Source: Acidobacteriota bacterium
Lineage (GTDB): Bacteria; Acidobacteriota; Vicinamibacteria; Vicinamibacterales; CAVVIG01
Assembly (NCBI GenBank): GCA_023265175.1
Contig: JAHFUI010000022.1
Location: forward strand, 1-41,547
Direction of reading: 5' to 3'
Length of the DNA: 41,547 nucleotides
Every line of letters starts with the position of its first letter. Position 1 is the stretch's first letter. Shown here piece after piece: positions 40,001-41,547 of this stretch. A program made the position numbers and the translations under genes. The notes beneath the pieces are model-generated. The model did not search any database and was not told where the DNA came from. It saw nothing but the letters and a program-made list of their open reading frames with translations.

Positions 40001-40744
40001 ATGGGAACCGCTTCTCCCCACGGGTCCCAGGCGCGGCGGCTGATCGTGAACGCAGACGACTTCGGGCAAAGCGCCGGCGTCAACGAAGGCATCATCCACT
40101 GCCACGAACACGGCATCGTCACGAGCGCCAGCCTCATGGTCCGTTGGCCGTCGGCCGCCGCAGCCGCCGAGTACGCGCGGGCCAAACGAGCCTTGAGTGT
40201 CGGCCTGCACATTGACCTCGGTGAATGGACGTGCCGGAACGGCGAATGGGTGCCGCTATACCAGGTGGTGGCAGCCGGCGATCTGGCCGCGATCCAGGCC
40301 GAGATCGTCAGGCAGCTCGACGCGTTTCGACGGTTGATGCACTGCGATCCGACGCATATCGATTCGCACCAGCACGTGCATCACTGGGGCGGGGTCGCCG
40401 CGCTGGTAAGAGAGATCGCCGATGAGATCGGCACGCCGGTACGGGAATGCAGCGCAGACGTCCAGTACAACGGCGCGTTTTACGGGCAGGGCCCGAAGGG
40501 ACAGATCCTTGCCGGCGCGATCAGCATCGAGCACCTCATTCGGATCCTGATGACGTTGCCGGAGGGCACGACGGAGCTCGGCTGTCATCCTGGCGTGGGA
40601 CGCGAAATGGAGGGTCTCTATGTCGCCGAGCGTGAACAGGAGCTGCAGGCGCTCTGCGATCCGCGGGTGGGGGAGACGCTCGCGGCCGAGGGCATCGAGT
40701 TGATGTCGTTTCGCGACATCGGGACTCCGAGAGTGGCCTCTTGA
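40001..40744 (+). CDS. ChbG/HpnK (YdjC)-family carbohydrate deacetylase
   Basis: This 247-aa deacetylase of the YdjC/ChbG/HpnK family removes acetyl groups from N-acetylated sugars or hopanoid-linked glucosamine, using a metal. The N-terminal motif is RRLIVNADDFGQSAGVNEGI (metal-binding Asp pair), then SASLMVRWPSA and GLHIDLGEW; the second ligand set is HIDSHQHVHHWG and the C-terminal block is TELGCHPGVG. ATG 40001 is chosen over the upstream TTG 39977 because homologues start close to the NADDFG motif. The gene adjoins glycosyltransferase remnants, suggesting a former surface-sugar cluster. A strong terminator follows. Confidence 0.9.
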   Translation: MGTASPHGSQARRLIVNADDFGQSAGVNEGIIHCHEHGIVTSASLMVRWPSAAAAAEYARAKRALSVGLHIDLGEWTCRNGEWVPLYQVVAAGDLAAIQAEIVRQLDAFRRLMHCDPTHIDSHQHVHHWGGVAALVREIADEIGTPVRECSADVQYNGAFYGQGPKGQILAGAISIEHLIRILMTLPEGTTELGCHPGVGREMEGLYVAEREQELQALCDPRVGETLAAEGIELMSFRDIGTPRVAS

Positions 40745-40813
40745 TGGCACGCGCGCGCTCCGTCACTGCCGGCCGCGCCGACCCGCGCCTGTAGAACCGC
40801 CCGGGCTTTCGCC

Positions 40814-40851
40814 AACGCCGTAGCGCGTCTCGCGCGCCACGGCGTTTTTTT
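40814..40851 (+). terminator. Rho-independent terminator
   Basis: The stem AACGCCGT (40814-40821) pairs with ACGGCGTT (40839-40846), with an inner GCGCG/CGCGC stem around a TCT loop, followed by seven T (40845-40851). It lies 70 bases after the deacetylase stop and is the clearest terminator in the window. Confidence 0.88.
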
Positions 40852-40894
40852 ATGGTGGTGGGCCATGGAGGTTCGCGTCGCTTCGACCCTGTGT

Positions 40895-41194
40895 CTAGGC
40901 AACTTTCGATTTGCGACCGACGACGACCTGAACTCGGACACCGGCATGGCCCAGCATGGCGACCAGGGTATCGATACTGAAGCGGTCGATCTTTCCTCGG
41001 ACAAGGTCGCTGATCCTTGGCTGAGTCACATCAAACAGGCTTGCAGCCTGAGCTTGCGTGAGCCGCCGAGTCTCAATCAGCTTGCTGAGCCGAATCATCA
41101 GGTTTGTCCGAATCCTGAGATTCTCAGCTTCTTCCTTCGAGAATCCGAGGTCGCGGAATACATTGCCGGTGGAGCGTCGAACTTTGATTGTCAC
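40895..41194 (-). CDS. HigA-type XRE antitoxin
   Basis: This 99-aa Cro/C1-type helix-turn-helix antitoxin belongs to the HigA-like group that follows its toxin gene. Conserved parts are NVFRDLGFSKEEAENLRIRT, RLTQAQAASLFDVTQPRISD and LVRGKIDRFSIDTLVAMLGH. The GTG start at 41194 overlaps the toxin stop (GTGA) and has GGAGG five bases upstream. The frame is open further upstream but antisense to nothing meaningful. It would neutralise the RelE-like toxin and repress the operon. It appears complete although its toxin gene is truncated. Confidence 0.88.
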   Translation of the reverse strand: MTIKVRRSTGNVFRDLGFSKEEAENLRIRTNLMIRLSKLIETRRLTQAQAASLFDVTQPRISDLVRGKIDRFSIDTLVAMLGHAGVRVQVVVGRKSKVA

Positions 41195-41427
41195 CGAGCC
41201 TCCTTCTTCTTCTGCCCGCGGAGACCCAGGAAATCGGCGACGCGCTTGCGCGCCAGGGCGATGTCGGCCTCTCTGGTCTGGGGCGTGCGTTTTTCGAACG
41301 CATGGATGACGTAGACGGCGTCTTCGTATTTCGCGACATAGAACACGCGGTGTTCGAGCCGTGTGTGTATCCGGATCTCGTACACGCCGGCGCCTACGGT
41401 TGTCATCGGTTTCCAATCATCGGGCAT
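41191..41427 (-). pseudogene. HigB/RelE-type toxin, 5' end cut off by element C
   Basis: The frame reads MPDDWKPMTTVGAGVYEIRI, EHRVFYVAKYEDAVYVIHAF and EKRTPQTREADIALARKRVA, the HigB/Gp49-like core of the RelE superfamily. Family members begin some 30-40 residues earlier, with a helical part that leads into the DDWKPM block. Here element C begins two bases upstream of the ATG at 41427, and no ribosome-binding site is present. The 78-residue remainder lacks the N-terminal helices, so the toxin is probably inactive while the antitoxin survives. Confidence 0.72.
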
Positions 41428-41429
41428 AA

Positions 41430-41547
41430 CAGCCCGTGGTGAAAGTCTGGCGTCGCACCGAGACGGGCGAGGCGCCTCGCTGGCAAGGCGCGACGACCGA
41501 GAATATCGGGAATATTTGAAGGAGGAGCAACGCCGCCGGCGAGGATG
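41430..41547 (-). mobile_element. Palindromic element, family 1, copy C (cut by window end)
   Basis: The arm from 41430 (CAGCCCGTGGTGAAAGTC...) is identical to the 22-bp arm of copy A. The core follows in inverse orientation: GGCAAGGCGCGACGACCGAG, hairpin AATAT-CGGGA-ATATT at 41502-41516, then GGAGGAGCAACGCC. The hairpin differs from that of copy A by a compensatory change (C-G pair to T-A pair). The other arm lies outside the window. It abuts the truncated HigB-like toxin gene. Confidence 0.8.

Overview
The window is high-GC chromosomal DNA with gene families characteristic of Acidobacteriota, most likely a soil Vicinamibacteria-type lineage. The indicators are three paralogous secreted proteins next to a DUF6152 protein, a CRTAC1 (FG-GAP/ASPIC-UnbV) protein, a PEGA protein beside a coiled-coil PilZ protein, and a diheme cytochrome with a lipoprotein-carrier-like C-terminus. 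The assignment is inferred from gene content alone. I saw no rRNA, tRNA or CRISPR.

Layout. 1-2.3 kb: a small unknown gene, a secreted DsbA-like thioredoxin protein and a secreted repeat protein; the first 1.3 kb looks less GC-rich than the rest. 2.3-6.8 kb: a graveyard of gene fragments. It holds a transposase remnant, two copies of the C-terminal part of a beta-RFAP synthase-like gene, one intact Phd/VapC-type toxin-antitoxin pair, and pieces of MNT nucleotidyltransferase, HEPN, MazEF and signal-peptide genes joined end to end. 6.8-9.7 kb: divergent PEGA and PilZ genes. 9.76-16.27 kb: a six-gene operon for meta (4,5-) cleavage of protocatechuate or gallate: DUF6282 protein, ligC, ligJ, ligK, a fused ligB-ligA dioxygenase and an AAHS-type transporter. 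The canonical PDC hydrolase LigI is absent and the DUF6282 protein sits in its place. Each of the five spacers downstream of these genes contains a hairpin-forming repeat. 16.28-21.6 kb: secreted or periplasmic proteins. 22-26.5 kb: arfB, then a histidine kinase / LuxR-type regulator / CRTAC1 unit on the minus strand. 26.7-35.5 kb: a MarR regulator with a UDP-sugar dehydrogenase, an internally deleted epimerase, pseudo-receiver proteins, a sigma-54 activator without a sensory domain, an IS3 fragment and several small Cys-containing proteins. 35.6-37.4 kb: glmS. 38-40 kb: two decaying paralogous glycosyltransferase genes. 40-41.5 kb: a ChbG-like deacetylase with a clear terminator, then a HigBA-type module whose toxin is cut by a repeat element.

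The most interesting structural signal is a family of 0.15-0.24 kb elements (21659-21893, 24888-25044, and 41430 to the window end in inverse orientation). They have long terminal inverted repeats and a shared core with a small hairpin. Between subfamilies the arm sequences differ completely but stay complementary, and the core hairpin shows compensatory changes. One copy splits a toxin gene, one splits a two-component pair, and one abuts a second unrelated palindromic element. I know no name for this family.
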